Made by a program: the position numbers and the translations under genes. 64,000 nucleotides of DNA, from positions 744,001 to 808,000 of the forward strand of contig OZ345359.1 in assembly GCA_977006965.1 (NCBI GenBank), in the 5' to 3' direction. The notes under the pieces were generated by a model that ran no database searches, had not been told where the DNA came from, and saw only the letters and a program-made list of their open reading frames with translations. The stretch is from Phymatolithon calcareum. Lineage: Eukaryota > Rhodophyta > Florideophyceae > Hapalidiales. This document shows, in pieces, positions 40,642 to 53,493 of this stretch (position 1 is its first letter; every line of letters starts with the position of its first letter).

Positions 40642-43600
40642 TTATAAAACCATAAATCCACTTGTTAGAGGACTTCTGCCATCCTCTCTTAACGTTGCCC
40701 ATACCTCCCTCGATTGCGAGATTACACTGTCATCGTCGTTAGCATTCGGCCCTTGTCTACTCAATTGAATTGCCGTCTGTCCGATTAACGAAAGCGCTTT
40801 TAGTACTGAGCTCGTCACTTCAACGCTTCGTTCGCGGCTCATGTCCAGCTTGCGAAGCGCCTTCGCTAAGTTATTCGCCAAACCCGACTCCACCATTTCC
40901 CTGAGAACACGAATTTTCGTGTTCGGAATGATACAAAGACTCAAGCTTTTGAGTGCCCCGCCACGGGCCTCATCGCGTTCCGATTCAATTGCAGCTGCAC
41001 GCGCAAGCGCTACCACAGTGGACTTGTGAGCATTTGCGGTTTTCGAGAAGAGAGAAAGAACCAACGCCCTAGCAGCCTCTGAGATTTCTTCTTGCTGCAC
41101 CCATATTTCTGGCGACGACGGGCTCACGACTGTTCCATCAGATGCGACCACACGGTCAGGCAGCGGTAGCAATTTCTGCACGACAAAATCGAGGGCACTT
41201 CCCTGAACGTCGTCACTTGGAGACGATGCCTGCAGAAACTGCGCAGCAACTGCCGGACACAGCTCCACAAGTTCTGAAAGCTGCGATAATGCAAAGACGG
41301 CCAATCCATTTTTCGAGATTTCGAAGAGGAGTTCGTCCGGTTTTGTGTACTTATTCGTCATTATCTCCGCTGAGGATTGCAAATCATTTGCGACCTTTTT
41401 CGACTTGTCCACAAGCAATTGTGTCAGGGAATCGATAACACAAACGACATTCGCCCTTTTCCTAGATTCCACCATCCATTCCTCAATGGTCCTCGTATCT
41501 GCTTCCGCTGCCACCTGAAGTGGTTGCTCTGATCCGCTCGACGACCCGCGAGTTCTTACACACGACGCTAACGCACGGGTGAAACAATCTAGATCCCGAG
41601 TTATCATTCCATTCGCTGACAATACTAGTGATTGCATGTTCAATGTTTGTCTCGATCTTCCTTGGCCGGAGTTCAGCAGGACTCGAAGGTCGGCTTCCAT
41701 GGCTTCCCTAAGAGTCGTCGCATCTTCCACAATGTGACGTAGCACTGTTCGTACAAGAGATCTTAGCATCTTCGTACTTGAAGCACGCGTCCTCTGTGAC
41801 TCAATATGGGGCAGAGCCAAGAGAATGTTGATTCCTCCTCCTTCCATGAACTGCATTGCCAAATTCCTGTCCGCTGTAAGAGAACAAATCAGTTGCACCA
41901 GAGCAACCATACAGTCACCGACTTCATATTTGCCAAGACAGGATATCAACTTCATGCAGCAGGAAAGCAGGTCTGACAACGGGAAGGAAACGTTTTTTTG
42001 TCTTTCACAACCGCCTGTCAGAGTTGTCAGTTCGTCCAGTGCAGATTTAAGCGCTTTTTTACGGTCTTCTTCAGCTTTCGATTTCAGCTTGCTTGTTTGT
42101 TCCTCCAAATCGTCAGTCTTCTCTTCAATATCCATATTCGAGGCGTCACCACTGCCTGAAAGGAAAACACGCATGATCTCATCCATTGTAGCCGGTGGTG
42201 TTCCTGGGGTATTCGTCGAGCTGCCCGGTGTTCGCGAGTAAGGCGTTTCCTTATTTCCATCTTCATCGACATCCATCGCATTAGCATCTTTCTTGGTTTC
42301 CGATTTCGTGACATGGTTGACAATACTATCTCTTGCACGGTACCTCACGAACGCGTCTAGAATCAGGAGGCATGTAGACATACAGTTCATAGCTTGGACT
42401 TGACCTCCTCGGGGTTCAAGCAGGCCGTTCTTGTGCAATTTCTTCGCTTTTGTGTCCCCACTTGAGTTCGGGGGGTGTGGGAACATGCTGCCACCCGTGG
42501 ACACGTCTTCGTTAATAGAAAGATGTTGAATGGGTCCCGTTGCATCTTCATCTACCGTTGCCGTATTTCTCAGATCTTCCCACGACTTACTCAACTCCAT
42601 GAGAGTTCGAAATGCAAGATCAGCTGCCCCACTTGCTTTTAGTGCTTGACGCGCACGATACCCTCCATAATGCGCCCAAACAAACGATGTGCGAATGCCG
42701 ACGACAGAGTCTATGCCCTGCGGGGACGACGTCGGAGCAGTCAAAAACTTGTCCAGTTCAGAAGTGATGACCTTCGCGAACTCAAGTCGGACATCATTTG
42801 ACAAACACTTGTCCTTTTGCAGTATTGAGAGAATCTCTACGGTCACAAACGAAGCATGTGAGGAAGAGCCATGATCTACCTCATGTTTGATAGCGGCTTT
42901 CGCCACTGGAATTAGAGATTCGAATAGCATTTTCTTGGACGCCATGTACCGATCCACAGACACAGCTTTCGCTTTAGATAAGAAACGCTGGGTTTCTCCT
43001 TTCTTCTTGGACTCAGTTTCTGATTTGGTCGGCTCAAAGCCTACCACAGAATTTATCATCTTGACGACAACATCTCGGTCTGGCTTCAGCAGGGTCTTAA
43101 TGCTCGTAACTGTCGTTCGAAGCTCGTTCATCTCAAGACCAGTAGAACGCCGAAGAAGAGTTGCAGAGTCCATGTCAACATCAAGAGAACTTTCGGAATC
43201 AGCCTTACTCTTAGTCTGAGATGTATCAGAGCTTCCTTTTCGCTTATCCATTTCCACGTTTGGTACATTCCCCTGCTGCCCCGAAGACCCTGCTTCATCT
43301 GTCTCATTAGGTGTAATGGACGCATTCTGCTCCGAGTCATCGTCCCTCGACATGCCTGCGCCACGACTTTCCGAATCGTTTTCTTCCGCTTCTCTGGTAT
43401 TCATTTCTGTATCTCCGCTTTCTTCCCCTGGTGCAGACGGCTGATCATCTGCACCACTTTCGTTTTGCTCTCCGTCGTCGCTACTATCATCGAGGTCATT
43501 CTCAGCGCTTGCTGGATCTAGTTCAGGATGACTCAATATCCACTCCATAGCGTACTCAATCCCACCGGGAGGATACGTCCGACGAAGAGCTTCCATTGCA

Positions 43601-46600
43601 TGTGTTTCAGAAAATCCCATTTCAGTTAACCTTCGTACATGCTCCGCATTTGGAGAAGCAGGGGTTGGTGGCTCGTCTGTCACTGCCCTGTCCATATCTT
43701 CAGAATCATTACGATTCTCTGTCACTTCTTGCTCTTCAGGCGTATTGCTAAGTTCGGCAGATGACTTAAGAATCGAGAGAACAATTGTAACCACATCCGA
43801 GGTCAATGCTTCATCTGGACGGGGAGCGGAAAGCAACTTCTTCGGTTCACGAGTGACGTCTAAAAGAAGCTTAATAGCGACAGATTGCGCTGTTCTTTGT
43901 ACGTCTTTTGCTTCCCAATCGCTTCCTGGATTTTCGGGGTCACTTGGCAAACTTGAGGGCGACGACGTCAAAAGCCCGGGACAGTTTGAGAACAGATGCA
44001 AGATATTGCTCACAGCGCCCCATGCATCAGCTGCTATTCGATTGATAGCTGCCTGCTTCCGAGCATGCAAAACAGTACCTGAGACAGAATTGACCTGACC
44101 TTGTAAGCTTGCAAAGTTCACATCAACAGAGCCAATTGCTTCGCCACTAGCACCGGACAACTTTGTTATGGTTTCTGCTCTGTCTTCAAGTACGCTATTT
44201 CCATTGGATTCAGAGGCGGGTCGAACAGTATCTTCTTCCTGCGAATCTACTGCAGTCATAACGGCATCAGTATCAGCTTCCACAGGAATGGCATTGGTAT
44301 TTCCAGATGAACGCTTGGTTAAACTCTGTAACTCTCGGTTACGCTTCACGTCACCCAGAATGAGAGTAGTGTACACCATGGAGAGATGGTTGGACTTCAA
44401 AAAGGAATCGAAACGCTTTTTGTTCTGGCGATATGCGCGAATGTCGATCCCATTTTCAGGTTCCAGTTGAAGTCGAGCCCCTTCAAGAAGCGACAAAGGC
44501 CTACAGGCTTTTTGCAACGCTTCAGCTCCCCCGGCGCTTAAGAAGAACCGCAGTATAAGCCCTTGAGTATTCCGATTAGTTTCGCAAAAAATTGTGCTCT
44601 GGATTTCAACAATGATTCGACGAATGTAGTCCCATGCCGCACATACTTTTCCGTCTCCCATAGTCATGACTTGTTTCGACCACAAGGGTTCTGCAGCTTT
44701 CAGATGCAGTGCAAACACTGTTCCTATAGTTGACGCAAGAGATCGAGCGCTGGCAGCGTATCGGACAGGGTCCCGATTCATTCGACGGGAACTGAAAATA
44801 ATTCCTTTACCCAGCGACATGTACAATTTTTGGGAAGCATAGACAAACGTCTCCATCGCCCAAGGCAGTCCCTTCACTTCTTGACGGGGAGACTCTTCCT
44901 TTTCCGGGAGAATTTGAAAGCTTTTGCTTGCGGCAATAAATTCTGAAGAATCAACCGAGTCGATCCCTAATCGTGATGCGACAGTCGGCATTGAATCCAA
45001 GTACTTGTTGGCCGCAACAGACTTCAAGGAGGGGGTTGCCGCGGCTGTGACTTGGGCTGTGCATAAGTCACCATCAGTGCTCGTGTTGCATTTCAATCCG
45101 GTGTAGACAACAGCTAAGTGCCATCTTGCAGATCTTTCCACCGCCGCGATGAGAGCAGTAATAGCTGAACCTCCAGCGGAGTCCCAAGCTCCGGCCAGCG
45201 ACCCAGGGCCAGCTCTCGAAAGGTTTGCAAGGAGCACAACATCGACTCTGAGCACACATAATGCATTTCTGAGATCAGCACGGGCCTTGATTATATCCTT
45301 CCCACAAAGTAGAAGCTTCCGCTTGGGATCTTTCATTGATAGACCGGAGTCTACCTTCATATCAGTGTTGCCATCACTACTGACTGTCTTGGCGCTTTGT
45401 GACCTTGTTCTCTTTCTGCCAGCTGGTTCCTTGGTGCCGGTCTCACGTTTAGAGTTTCCAACTGGTGGCTTCAAATTGAGTTTTAGCTGCTGCGATTTCT
45501 CTTCTTCAGGGAGCCAGGCGTTTCCGAGACTTGCGGCGATTCTGAGAACTTTTGCTGCGTCCTCCCTTATGACGTCAAATAAACCACTAAGGACATGAGT
45601 GTCATGACGTGAGCTGAAGCTCCTCAAAGAGCTTGCGAGAGATACGATGGCATTCGCAGGGGTAGGCGACGAGCGAGACGATGGATGCGAATCCCGAGTA
45701 TACGCCTTAGATGATGCCATAGCGGGAGCGATTCGCAACTGCAGCATCTGCTGCAGGCCTCCTTTACGAACAATTGCGTTCTGGTGTTCAGAGCTTCCTT
45801 GGGCAAACCCGGCAAGTTTAGCCGCATTATGAGCGACAGCTAACTTCATCCTTTCCAAAAGGACATAGTCTGAGGGGACGCTCTCTGCAACTGTTTGGCC
45901 GCCCTTGTCGGTTCGAGACTTTTCAGTTGAACCCGTGTTACCTCCCGTTCTTTTGGTGGGACTTGTTGGATTGGCTGATGTACCACCTCCAGAATCCGAT
46001 GAAACAACAGGATCTCGTAAGCCACTGATATCGAGCTGTACAAACGCGGCAGCTTGAGTGAGAAATTGAATGATAGCATCGTTTCCGCTTGGGCGTAAGG
46101 CCTCCACGTGGCGCATGAGCTCATCCAATGCACCTCCAATGTTTGCCGGGATCTCGCCAAGCAGAGCTCTACTGTAGAACGGAGTAGCCAGGCGCAGGAC
46201 ATAGGGGCCCAATGGCTTGGCGTTCACGATTTCATTCCGCGCATCTGGTGCGAGGCAAATTGCAGCAAGCGCATGGGGAATGCACCTAATGGCCTCTCCG
46301 TATGGAGGCAGACCCGCAGATATGGACCTTAGTACCGCTGCCGCAATGCCAGCTTTAACAAGCTCTCCCGTTGCAGTTGGTTCCGAATGGGCAATAGCTG
46401 TTGCAACCATTGCTGCCGAAGAAAAAAGACCACCCCCGTAGTGAAACGGCCTCGCCAATATCTGCCTCAAAGCACTCGGTAACTCAGAGTTTGCAACTAA
46501 ATCGCGAACTTGATTTCCGCCATTACCCAACGCGTGCAAAAAGAGTTGATGAAGAGACCGAAGAAGCGCCCATTTCGAGTGTGGAAGAGAACCTCTCGAG

Positions 46601-48872
46601 GCAGCAGAAGAGCTTGGGGCTTGATATGCAAGAGCTTTTTCAATCGTTAACGGCTGCACTAACAGGTCTTTGTACAGCTGACGACTTTCTCCGCGGGATT
46701 GCAGGGCGAGGCATTCAAGACGCTCGTCTTCTTTCTCCAGAGCTTCTTTCTTTTCTGATTCTGGTCCTTCAAATTTTGACCCCGCTAAAGTTTCAGCTGC
46801 AATTCGGTCGGCAACGAGAACAAGACCGTCGTGATCGCGAAAGGCTTGACTGCCAGAGGAGGTGTGCGTTATTTCGATAATTCCTTGCATAGCCCGAATA
46901 CCTTGAGCAACAGCTCGCGCATGCGATGGAGTTTGGTCTCTCAGAAGGGGAACAATAATACCAAGAGTACCAGAGGAGACAAGATTGGCAGCGCCAGATG
47001 AACCTCCCGTCATTGAAACGCTATGTACGAGGCCAAGCAACGCTTCCGCCATTTGCACAGTTTGAATCACAGCAGACTTCGCGCTCTTTTCGCGTAACAA
47101 AACGCCTTCTGCATCAAGAGACATTGCTGATGAAGCAGGTAAGCTGACGACTGAGTCTGTTTCCATCTTTTCGCCCTCTTCCGTGTCTGCCTCGTCCTCT
47201 GGTAGCATACTCGCAGACGCCGGTAGCTCATCTGAGACGATGGTATCTCGCTCCGGCGTCGGACCCAACATTGCCGAGATTTCAGACCGAAGCAGGGAGG
47301 AGAACGTCCCGTGGTGCGAACCAATGCCAGCTGCAGCAGTGATCTGGTTGAGTCTACTCCGTTCAGAGGACATTGCCGTTAAGCAGCGCACGGCCAAAAT
47401 GCGCAACGACTTCGGCACGTCTTGCAGACCGTCTACCGCGTCGGCCTTCGCCAGAGCGATAATATCCGGAATGAGTTCCTGTTCTTTCTGCAGCAAATCA
47501 GTCAAGGCTCGGGGAGGGGGCTGCAACTGCGACAATGTTGTTAAGGCAAGAAGCTGCTGACAGGTCACGCCCATGCGTTTCCGCCGACCATTTCCAAACG
47601 CTTTTGCCCGGCGATACGCTGACAAGAGCGTAAAAGCTTTAGCCCGCGGAATCTTGTAACGCGCAAGAAAGTCGGTGACGATCCATTTTTCATCGCCTGG
47701 TAGCTTGCGAACATCAGGGACATGGACGCAAGTCATATCACCAACGACCGTTCGAGTAGCGTACGAGTCATCGGGGGAGTTGGAAGTAGTATTGGAGATT
47801 TTGGAGGTTCCAGAGCTTCCCACAGTTTCCATTGCAACATCTGATTCTTTGTCCAGCAGTCGGGATTTGATGTTGTTTTTGAACTCAATTTGAAAAGAGT
47901 GTCCACCGTCCGGAAGAGAGTCGACCTGGAGCGAGCTGCAACAATCCACTAGACCCAAGCCTTTCTCCCGCCCACCCCATCCCTGTGCAAGATCTCGGAG
48001 ACGATCAGCTAGGCCCATGGGTACTGGCGCTCGGCTTGAGCGGTGTTTGGGTGATCGCTGCACCAGCGTGTTGAGAATTTCGAGTGAAAGCAAGGCAATA
48101 CCTGTGTCGGAGTCTCCCAATAAAGCGCATATTTGGTCGATTGAACCATAAACATTCTTTGTCTCGTACGAGGCGTTCTTAAGAAGCCGATAGGTAGCCT
48201 TCAATACCAAAAACACAAGGGCTGAACTGACCGGTCCCACAAATGAGCGAGAAGGGGTTGGCTCGTCAATTCGGGAGGTGCTAGAAGAATTGAAACCCTG
48301 TCCCTCCGAGGACCGTTGACGAAGTAAGGACTCGATCCTAGGGATCAAGCCAGAAGACGCCCTTCCATCCGAAAGTCGAATTGGTACCACTCCAGACGCA
48401 GAAGTAGTTCTCGAAGATGCCTGAGAGTCCGGCGCTGTCGAGACTTCACCCAGATCCTGGGAAGGGGAGTCTTTAGGAACAGAAGGCAGAATATCATGTT
48501 GCTTCACATAAATATCCAAGAGGTCGTCGAACTTGTTCAGGACTTCATACCAAGTGGCCAGGATGCGCTCTTCTGGTCTTTCGAAATGATGTGGCGCATG
48601 AAAGTTTTCAAGGCAAGCGGTAAGCTCCGCAGATGTTGAAGCTTGACATATTTTTTGGATCAGCGGTGCAAGGTATGCCGGCTGTTCGGTTCGTAAAGTA
48701 ATATAGCGTCAATTGGAGTGTTAATATCATGCGTATTCGGTTGCAAAAAGGACGGAGGGGTCAAAGGTCCTCCTCGTGGGCGTAAAGAAAAGCATGGAAA
48801 GACCGTCGGACTGTTGGTATGCGGTGCGAAACGTACCATAGGCAAAGGTTTCTTCGGCTTGAATCGAGTCAT
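40642..48872 (-). CDS. HUWE1/UPL1-like giant protein lacking a HECT domain (2 exons)
   Basis: Exon 1 is 48872-48837 (12 codons, MTRFKPKKPLPM) and exon 2 is 48681-40642; the 155-bp intron starts GTACGT and ends GAACAG. The spliced product is about 2,691 residues. The N-terminus (LAPLIQKI, then WYEVLNKFDDLLD) resembles HUWE1/UPL1, followed by a very long ARM/HEAT-like helical region matching the DUF908-DUF913 part. A UBA domain lies at about 1690-1735 (LTEMGFSETHAMEALRRTY, YAMEWILSHPEL), followed by a long acidic Ser/Glu/Asp-rich stretch. The last 800 residues are helical (LKALSLIGQTAIQLSRQ near the end). HUWE1 and UPL1/2 continue with a HECT ligase domain; here a stop follows and the next 276 bp and the neighbouring gene contain none. 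A shared adaptor role, a split gene, or an unseen exon are the alternatives. Confidence 0.8.
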
Positions 48873-49523
48873 TGTGCAGGGCGCTTAGTGGAGAGCGGGC
48901 GCGAAAGATGTCACAGCGATGGAGACCACTTTCGTTAACATCTCCGACGACAAGAGGGTTTTTTGGTGCTATTCGAGCGCTGCGCTCAGTCTGCTCTGCC
49001 GCGGAGTCAACAGGCCTTTCTGTTTACACAAATCCGAGAGCATTTCTTACAGCGCACAAATCCGTCTGGAAGGTCAGGACATATCATACGTATACGTATG
49101 TGTCAGAAATGAAATAAATTTGGTTGCGTTGGGTAAGAAGTAGAATTTCAGAAATAATTTGGTTGCTTGTGTACCCAACCAAGTTATTTTAATCAGTCCT
49201 ATTATCATATTGGTGGCCGGACAAAATTTGATCTGAGCACACGGGCGCGGACCGCCCTGTGTTGGGAGAAGCACAACCCTCCCCGAATCGTTTCTGTGAT
49301 GACCGAAGAGCTTGTTGCCCACGAAAGATTTTCAAAGTCTGATTCTAGTAAACTCATCAATGTTCAGAAGCCAACGGCTGTTCACCAGACAATCGGCGCA
49401 ACTTGAAAAGAATGAGTTATTGCGCGGTCAGCTGAGTCTGTTTGCGTAGTGCTCAATGCTGCATTTCAGGTCGCCTTTGGGCGCATAAATTAGCACAAAA
49501 ATTCTGAACAGCGAATTCAGCGT
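48873..49523. other. Intergenic spacer
   Basis: About 650 bp upstream of the HUWE1-like gene and beyond the 3' end of VMS1. It contains a short palindrome, CATACGTATACGTATG, near 49087 and two copies of TTTGGTTGC about 40 bp apart. No gene recognised. Confidence 0.4.
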
Positions 49524-51466
49524 TTATTGTTTGGCTAGTACTTCCCGATGCTTCTGGCAGTGGTCCAGACTGCAGTACTTGTACGTCAACCGCTCAAAAG
49601 GCACAACTCCTTCCAGCGATTTTTTGCACACAACACATCGATTCCCCAACATTCGCGCCTCTGCAGCTGCTGCTCGCAATTCACGCGCTCGCACTGCTGG
49701 CGATTTCGCTGCTTCGGCTGCCAAAAACGACTTCTCCTTTTTCTTTTCCTTCTCTCGCCTCCGTTTCTCCCGCTCTTTTTCCGCACTCGCCGCTAGATCG
49801 TCCTCTGTCAAAGGCCCGGGAATGCCGGCTGCAGCATAGTCGTGTAAGTTCGGGTGTTTCGCCCAAAACTTTCTGAGAAACGTTCTGACTTTCTTCCCCT
49901 TCGTGGCCATGTACGGCGACCCACCGAGTCCCAGTGGAACCTTTTCCAACATAAGCCATTCCAGTACGTCCAGGGCGCTACATGCGGCCGCAACCCCAAC
50001 AAGTCCGTAGCCATTAGCGAGTGTCTTCAGCTTGTCATGATTTTTGAAATATTCTGTTCCAAACTCGACCGTTCTAAGCTCTGGTGACATCGCCAACCTT
50101 AACTGTACCTCAGGCAGTTTGTTTTCTGCCACATCGTTTATGAGTTCCACAAAGTCCTTGTTAAGTTCCTCACCAGTGTCCGGTTCCTTCCCTGCGATTT
50201 CTTCCGGCATTTTTGTTTCTCTTTTCTTCAAGTGCGCGGTACCCTTCTCCGCAGGTACGTTCGACCGCGAGACTGGTTTTGAAGCTGGTACCTGTGGTTT
50301 CGGCGGTTTCGACGAGGCTTTCGTCTCTTGAACTGGCTCTTCAGCTACAATCAGGGAATGGGGGGACAGGACGACACTCGAAAGTTCCTCATACACACGC
50401 GTGACTTCCTTTAGAGTCGCTCTACGCGTTGGAATCGGCACAGTGCGACATAGTCCGTTTTCATAGGGCTCTGAAAGCGGACTTCCTTCCCAACCAAAAA
50501 GTAAGTCCTGGTGAAAAACAAGTAACGCAAGACATGTTAGCACTATGTACAAATGCGGCACGCCATAAGAGAAAAAGAATAAAATCCTACCTTTTTGTCC
50601 CGCTTGCTTGCTCGAACGAATACACATTGGACGCGCAGAAGCTCTTCCTCCCAGCTTATAAGCAGTTGCTGTACTTCCTGACGCAGAGCTTGCTCACCAT
50701 AACGCCGCAGATTCGCACCGGCTGACTTTATGCGGCTTCCACCGCTACCGGCATCAGCAATCGCCTGACTTCCTCCTTGCTTTCGCCGCGTTGTATATCT
50801 GTGAAAAGACTTATGCTTGAGCAATTTCCCATCAGATCCCCATATCGCAGCGGAAAAATGGCCACCTCCAGTCATTATAACACACCATGACCCGAGCCGA
50901 GCAAGAGACGGTAGGGAAGTTTCATCAGGCAACGCAACCTTGTAGACAATAATGTATCCTTCCTCCACGCCTGGGTCTTTAAATTGAAGTTTGATGGACG
51001 CCTGGGCAGTGGAATTTCCCCTCCGAGTTGCAGCCCTGTCATCGTCAACGTCCGACGATTCTAATTCGCTACCAGAAAGCGAACCATCAGATAGACAGTC
51101 TACCGCATTCTCGAACTCTTCTTCGTTGAGAGGTGGTTTGTGCTTCAGCTTTCGCCTCAAGTTTAGCTTGTGATGGTCAGACTGCACGTGAAGTCGCAGT
51201 TCAATGTGAGAAATGAACGAAATACTGCACGTATTGCATGTGTTTTGATCGGAAACTGCCAAAAGCGATAAATCGGGAGCGTCGACTTCAGTTTCGTCGA
51301 CCTTATCATCATCGCCCAGCGGTGCAACTACCTTTTCGCCAGACGCATGAGGTGAAGTCGACCAGAATGCAGACGGGAATTCGTACAGGCGACGCTTTCG
51401 TATTTTTTGCTCTTGCGCAGGCTTTCTACTTGATGCCTCGCGCGGCGCTTCCGACGTGTCTGCCAT
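49524..51466 (-). CDS. VMS1: VMS1/ANKZF1 family peptidyl-tRNA-cleaving factor (2 exons)
   Basis: Exon 1 is 51466-50591 and exon 2 is 50507-49524; the 83-bp intron starts GTAGGA and ends CACCAG, phase 0. The product is 619 residues. A C2H2 finger lies at about 77-99 (CNTC..., HVQSDHH). The VLRF1 release-factor-like domain (about 155-300) has SWCVIMTGGGHFSAAIW, RRKQGGSQA with Q234 in the GSQ position, KSAGANLRRYGEQAL and SWEEEL. Across the intron the family pattern continues: LLFGWEGSPL and CRTVPIPTRRATLKEV. A coiled, Lys/Glu-rich segment and a C-terminal zinc finger (CVVC..., YCSLDHCQKH) close the protein. VMS1 releases stalled peptides from tRNA on 60S subunits in ribosome quality control. 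It is divergent from VTA1. Confidence 0.9.
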
Positions 51467-51975
51467 CCAAAACTTAAGCAGGAGAATGCCAAAGCAGCAG
51501 AATATTTCGCGCCTGTTATCAAGTGTAGCTCTTCAGCAGAGAGAAAAAGATACAGTAGAGTTGTTGCATAGAAACCAGAGTGCCTCTACTGAGTTGGCAA
51601 ACGACATAACTCAGCGCCCACCTCAAAAACAAATTGCATTTAGGATCCATTCACTAGGACTGGTCACGGATGTGATTCCCAGTTGCAAACGGCACCGAGT
51701 TTTCTACAACTGGATCATTGTTTTTTGCAAAAATAATTCTACAGTACAACGCAGACTGTAAGCAAATACTTTTGGGTCGCATTGGTTTGAAATGCCTCCC
51801 TTGCTGGCCGTGTCGTCAAAGTTTTCTCCGCAGCCTAAACTTGCCGCATTCCGGCCACCTCATCACATTTCTGCGAGGTTTCCAACGACGGCCCATCCCC
51901 TGTTCCGATATAACTGGAGTTGTGGACAACCCTCTCGATTTCCCCCAGTTCCGTGCGCACCCACACATCCTCACC
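51467..51975. other. Divergent intergenic region (VMS1 / VTA1)
   Basis: About 510 bp between divergent ATGs, expected to hold both promoters. The VTA1 frame is open for 86 codons upstream of its ATG but without another ATG. No distinct motif recognised. Confidence 0.4.
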
Positions 51976-53361
51976 ATGGCGAACGCATGGCCTCCGAGCA
52001 TGAAGCCGCTCGCGAAATATCTCGCTCGTGGTCGCGAATGCAAGGAAGCGAGCCCAATAACTTCCTACTATTGCAACTTTTATTCGGCCAAGGAAGGCAT
52101 CCGTCGCTTAGGCGGCGCCGGTGACGACCTGGCTGCGAAAATGTTTGTCGAGGCAATGCTCGAAAAATGCGAGGCCGAGAAACAGTCCATTGGCGCCGAT
52201 GATGGCTCGCACCAGCAAATCGTTGAAAACTACGCGCTCTCTCGCTTTAAGGAAGCCGATGATGAGGATATTTACGGCCCAATTACGCAGGCCACCGCGC
52301 GAAAATACTTCGCTGCCCTGGGTTATCTGGAAGTATGCAGCGTATTTGGAAGAAATAGCGAGGAAATCGAGTCCAAGAAGGACTTTGCAAGGCATCGCAC
52401 TGCTGCTATCAGCATAGCCCTGCGTGAAGGCCGAGAACCAGAACCGCGCGCTTTGCAGGACCCTCTCCCCTCGGACGGCCGGGGAACTCCCTTGCCGCCG
52501 GCCCAGGTCGACGCTTACCAGCCGTACCCCCACACGATGATAGGATTTCCGGCAGAGCCGTCTGCACCGCTCCCCACGGTGCAGTACAATGCCGAGATGG
52601 TACAACAATATGCCGCTGAAAATGCCGCATCACTTGAGCCATCCGCTCCGCCGCCGTCGGGCATGTATGACCCTGCTGCCGTCCAGCAGTACGCCGCCGC
52701 GAATTCCGAACAGATGAGCAGCTTCGGCGGTCCGCCCACTGAGCAGAAACCAATGTACCCTTCGAGCGAGAAAGTGTGGGCTCCACATAGCTCGCCGCCG
52801 CTGAATCCGCCCCTTTCGCCGGAGGCTAAGACCACGAAGGCAATGCATAAGCTCAGTCTGGAGCAATCGTCATATCCCTCTGAGGCACCAGTATATGAGT
52901 CCTTTGACGAGAATCAAACATTTGAGAAGAGCTCAGGAGGATTATTGCCTCCATCACGACCGCTTCCTACGCCACCATCGGACAGCAATTTAAGCTTTGA
53001 CCGATTGAAGAAATCATTTTCGTCAAGTACTAGTTCGTACGCAAAGACACCGCCGTCTGCACAATCTCCTGCGCAAGCTCAGGTGAAAGCGCCCACGGTG
53101 CAGAAGTGGAGTACACCGCCATCCGCATATACCCCTGCGCCAGCACCAGCACCAGCACCAGCGCCGGTTAAGCCGCCCGTGGTGCAGAATTTTAATACGC
53201 CGCAGCCAGCTGCCCGGAGCTCCAATTTCACACCTTCGATACAAAATTTGAAGAGTGCAAAGGGATATGCGCGAGATGCTTTCAGTGCGCTCGATTTCCC
53301 GGATGTGAACGGAGCGATCATGTTCTTGGAGAAAGCTCTTGCCGAATTGAGGGGGGCGTAA
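51976..53361 (+). CDS. VTA1: VTA1/LIP5, ESCRT-associated activator of VPS4
   Basis: Intron-free, 461 residues from the first in-frame ATG at 51976. The N-terminal domain (about 1-150) matches the paired MIT-like modules of Vta1: PLAKYLARGRECKEASPITSYYC, LLA-type helices, IVENYALSRFKEADDEDI and ATARKYFAALGYLEV. A long Pro/Ser/Ala-rich linker (about 150-420) follows, including an AP dipeptide run (TPAPAPAPAPAP) coded by a CCAGCA repeat. The C-terminal 40 residues (AKGYARDAFSALDFPDVNGAIMFLEKAL) are the VSL domain that binds VPS4. The protein stimulates VPS4 to disassemble ESCRT-III on endosomes. The length is typical and both functional ends are present. Confidence 0.9.
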   Translation: MANAWPPSMKPLAKYLARGRECKEASPITSYYCNFYSAKEGIRRLGGAGDDLAAKMFVEAMLEKCEAEKQSIGADDGSHQQIVENYALSRFKEADDEDIYGPITQATARKYFAALGYLEVCSVFGRNSEEIESKKDFARHRTAAISIALREGREPEPRALQDPLPSDGRGTPLPPAQVDAYQPYPHTMIGFPAEPSAPLPTVQYNAEMVQQYAAENAASLEPSAPPPSGMYDPAAVQQYAAANSEQMSSFGGPPTEQKPMYPSSEKVWAPHSSPPLNPPLSPEAKTTKAMHKLSLEQSSYPSEAPVYESFDENQTFEKSSGGLLPPSRPLPTPPSDSNLSFDRLKKSFSSSTSSYAKTPPSAQSPAQAQVKAPTVQKWSTPPSAYTPAPAPAPAPAPVKPPVVQNFNTPQPAARSSNFTPSIQNLKSAKGYARDAFSALDFPDVNGAIMFLEKALAELRGA

Positions 53362-53493
53362 GATACGGTAAAGAAGCATTAGGGAATATAGAAAACTGTC
53401 AGGTCCACGTTTTGTCACTCTTTTCTGCTGTGCCTAACCGTTTATCCTATTTATTGACTCAGATAAATATATATGGGACATGCCAAAAATTTG

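Noticed and set aside
48660-48872. Separate small minus-strand gene of 70 codons
   Set aside because: Its first 12 codons form exon 1 of the HUWE1-like gene, followed by a GTACGT donor; the rest is intron read-through.
51718-51975. N-terminal extension of VTA1
   Set aside because: The frame is open but starts at TTG; the first ATG (51976) gives the usual Vta1 N-terminus.
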